From Xiphydria camelus (taxonomy: Eukaryota > Arthropoda > Insecta > Hymenoptera > Xiphydriidae): a stretch of DNA of 64,000 nucleotides. Positions 61,501-64,000 of the stretch are shown here, piece after piece. The notes below the pieces were generated by a model. The model was not told the DNA's origin and did not search any database. It saw nothing but the letters and a program-made list of their open reading frames with translations. Each line of letters starts with the position of its first letter. Position 1 is the first letter of the stretch. The stretch is taken from the NCBI GenBank assembly GCA_963678675.1, contig OY783195.1:31701006-31765005 (forward strand). Reading direction: 5' to 3'. The position numbers were made by a program, and so were the translations under genes.

Positions 61501-61999
61501 TAAAAAGTTTTGAACAAATGTTGTTTAACTTCAAAAGCTAACCAACTTTTATTCGAAAACTTTTTTCGTATCTGGCTTCGTTTCCAAATTACAAAAATTA
61601 CTCCGACTTTCGTAACTCCGAAACGAAGCGAGATACGAGAAAAGTCTTGAAAGAAAAGTTGCTCGTTTCCAAAATTTGAACAACTTTTGTATTTGAACTT
61701 TTATCGTATCTGGCTCCGTTTCGGAGAAAAAACATTTACTCCGATTTTTTCATGGGACGCAGATGTGACATGCCTACCCTTCAGCTACGTACCTATACCT
61801 CTAACGCTGACTCACGTAGGTACCACGTGGAGCCGTCTACCGGATTCAACGTTAAGTTATCAATATCGAACGCATCATTTTGTGGGCTGGGTAAAACAGT
61901 AGAGGGTCATCTCGAATTAGCTCTCTTCGGTCCTACTCTGGTCTTCTAGTTCAGATTGCAGTGCTCTCTCCACGAGAAAAGGAAACCTCCAACGCGAAA
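58511..61999. other. Divergent intergenic region upstream of tolloid and MetAP1
   Basis: The tolloid promoter should lie just above 58510 and the MetAP1 promoter just below 62000. Open frames in the CpG-rich part (58846-59630) show no family similarity. The right end carries a tandem repeat (listed separately). Confidence 0.5.
61025..61745. repeat. 138-bp tandem repeat, about five copies, each internally palindromic
   Basis: The block CTCCGAAACGAAGCGAGATA recurs at a period of 138 bases (anchors near 61341, 61479 and 61617), with a more diverged copy on each side. Within each unit the left half (ACGAAGCGAGATACGA) pairs with the right half (TCGTATCTGGCTTCGT), so every unit can form a hairpin. 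The open frame across it on the minus strand is a by-product of the repeat. Confidence 0.9.
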
Positions 62000-64000
62000 A
62001 TGGCGTTGGCTTTTGGAATGTGCGAAACTCCGGGGTGCAAGGCGGTCGCGAGCCTGCAGTGTCCTACCTGCTTGAAAATTGGGATCCAGGGATCGTACTT
62101 TTGCAGTCAGGTAACGGCTCCACACCTTGCAACGTTTGTAGGTTAGAACGTCGATGAGCCCTTCTTCTATGGGCACGAGTCCGATCAACGAGAGGGATCA
62201 AAAATGTATTTTAAACTCATTGCGTCGGAGAAAACTTCTCATAGACCGATTCTCCTAGATACGAGACTCTAATTCTTAACGCAAGGTCGGCTAACGGCAC
62301 AAAACGATGCCCGTTCTGACATCCGTGTACCTTTCCTTAAAGCCTCAACAATTATGCATGAGTCACCGTTCATCGTTTGATCGGTAATTTCATTTTTATT
62401 CCAGTAATTCTATCTTTGGAAGAACATCGATTTCTCCCCGCTTTTTCATCGTATGCATTTTTCCGCAGATTGATTTGCACACTTGTGAAATTCAAAAACG
62501 CGTATCAGACATTTTAAACTTCTTTGGTTCATTTGAAAAATATATTAGGATCAACCAATTGAGGGGCCTAGAAGTAAAAGGGTTTAAGTGCATTTTTGGT
62601 AGGTCTGAAATAATTGGCTTCAAAGTTAGCTTGAATTTAAAGCCAATTATTTCAGACCCACCAAAGATGCATTTAAACCCTTTTACCTCCAGGCCCCACA
62701 ATTATTCCCTTCCTCTCTCTTTCGCGATATTTATATTTTTCGAATGTATCCACCACTAACGTGATCTTGTTTCTGCTTCCTCCCAGGACTGCTTCAAGGG
62801 TAGCTGGAAGACCCACAAAGTAATTCATCAAATAGCGAGTAAGTCACTAAAATATTTCCGCTGTGTAAAGTAGGAAGAGATCGAAATAAGCGCAAAAGGA
62901 ATTTCACTTTTTCAGAGGGTGAAAATGGAAGCAAATCGTCAGAGAATTACGACCCGTGGCCGAACTTTCATTATACCGGTAAATTGCGTCCATTCAAGAG
63001 GGAATCACGACGCGAGGTTCCCGAATCCATCGCCCGTCCCGATTACGCGCTGCACCCGATGGGAATACCGATCAGCGAGCAAGCGGTGAGGGGATCAGCT
63101 CAGATCAAAGTGCTGGACGACGAGGAAATCGAGGGAATGCGAGTGGCTTGCAAGGTAGACGCTTGAAACGAAGAGAATCGGAAATGAAACGCCATACCGA
63201 AATCCTAATTCTCTTCAGCTCGGCCGAGAAGTACTCGACGAAGCTGCACGCACTTGCGACGTCGGCGTGACGACTGCCGAAATAGACAGAGCGGTGCACG
63301 AGGCGTGCATCGAGAGGGACTGCTATCCCTCTCCCTTGAACTACTATCAGTTCCCCGCCAGTTGCTGCACCTCCGTCAATGAAGTCATTTGCCACGGTAT
63401 CCCGGACACCAGGCCCCTGAAAGACGGCGATCTCTGCAATGGTATTGCGCGGATCGTCTTATCAGCGACTGATACATTTTTTACGGCAGGTTCGTCTATT
63501 CGCCTTCTCTCTCTCCTCATTCCAGTCGACATCACGGTGTACCACAACGGCTTTCACGGGGATCTGAACGAGACCTTCCTCGTGGGTAACGTCAAGCCGG
63601 AGATCAAGAAGCTCGTGCAGGTGACGTACGAGTGCCTCTCGAAGGCCATCGATATAGTCCGTCCAGGCGAGAAGTACCGCGAGATCGGAAACGTCATTCA
63701 GAAGCACGCGCAGGCCAGCGGCTTCAGCGTGGTCCGCAGCTACTGCGGTCACGGGATTCATCGGCTCTTTCACACCGCGCCAAACGTACCTCATTACGCC
63801 AGTCAGTATACTTTGCGTATCTCGCGCAAAAATCATTCCCGAAAATTAAACGACGCACCGTCGCTCCAATACTCTCCTTCATTCTCCATCCAACAGAGAA
63901 CAAAGCGGTAGGCGTGATGAAGGCCGGCCACAGCTTCACCATCGAGCCGATGATATCGCAGGGCACGTGGAGAGACGAGACGTGGCCGGACAAGTGGACC
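62000..64000 (+). CDS. Methionine aminopeptidase 1, 3' part beyond the window
   Basis: A cytosolic metalloenzyme that removes the initiator Met from nascent proteins at the ribosome. Exons: 62000-62110, 62787-62838, 62916-63154, 63219-63441, 63526-63801 and 63897 to the window end. Phases agree throughout. The N-terminal MYND-like zinc finger (CETPGCK, then [21 protein letters not shown]) is split by the first intron. The linker [15 protein letters not shown] is typical. Catalytic metal ligands seen are Asp210 and Asp221 (VDITVY and GFHGDLNET), the His in [11 protein letters not shown] and the Glu in SFTIEPM. The last Glu ligand lies outside the window. About 335 of some 375-390 expected residues are visible. 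The first intron contains a palindromic element. Confidence 0.95.
62557..62702. mobile_element. Palindromic MITE in MetAP1 intron 1
   Basis: Arms of about 60 bases pair closely around a short AT-rich centre. Left blocks GGGGCCT, AAAAGGGTTTAA and GGTCTGAAATAATTGGCTT are mirrored at the right. The whole element is about 146 bases, with no coding capacity. Confidence 0.8.

Overview
This window is animal nuclear DNA, most likely from an ant or another hymenopteran insect. Genes are split by many GT-AG introns, often 80-250 bases long. The genes are insect orthologues (Draper, Tolloid, Spindle-F, a ZAD zinc-finger protein, mRpL32, MetAP1), and intergenic DNA is CpG-rich and full of microsatellites and short palindromic elements. 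The species assignment is inference. All exon junctions below were worked out by hand from splice signals, reading phase and protein-family conservation.

Layout, left to right: a secreted neutral lipase on the minus strand (1964-4244, 5' end not found). A RING-finger E3 ligase on the plus strand (9335-14847, first exon uncertain), whose 3.8-kb intron carries two small secreted Pro/Gly-rich peptide genes on the same strand (10102-10633 and 11782-12321). A ZAD zinc-finger protein on the minus strand (18946-21339). Mitochondrial ribosomal protein L32 on the plus strand (23002-24011), tail to tail with Spindle-F on the minus strand (24361-25740). A 10-kb gene-poor stretch holding a near-perfect 379-base foldback. 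The engulfment receptor draper on the plus strand (35721-41285), rebuilt as 17 exons and 1017 residues. A tolloid/tolkin-type BMP-1 protease on the minus strand (43389-58510), rebuilt as 15 exons and 1215 residues with a 7.7-kb first intron. Last, methionine aminopeptidase 1 on the plus strand (62000 onward), cut by the window edge.

The large genes are unrelated in function: engulfment of apoptotic cells (draper), extracellular activation of BMP signalling and matrix processing (tolloid), cytoskeleton and oogenesis (spindle-F), mitochondrial translation (mRpL32) and N-terminal methionine removal (MetAP1). I see no operon-like logic. The freshest material is the pair of nested secreted-peptide genes, the ZAD protein with an internal duplication and almost no zinc fingers, the long foldback, a 138-base tandem repeat whose unit is itself palindromic, and a cluster of four different palindromic elements between the ZAD gene and mRpL32.

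No tRNA, rRNA, CRISPR array or bacterial-type feature was recognised.
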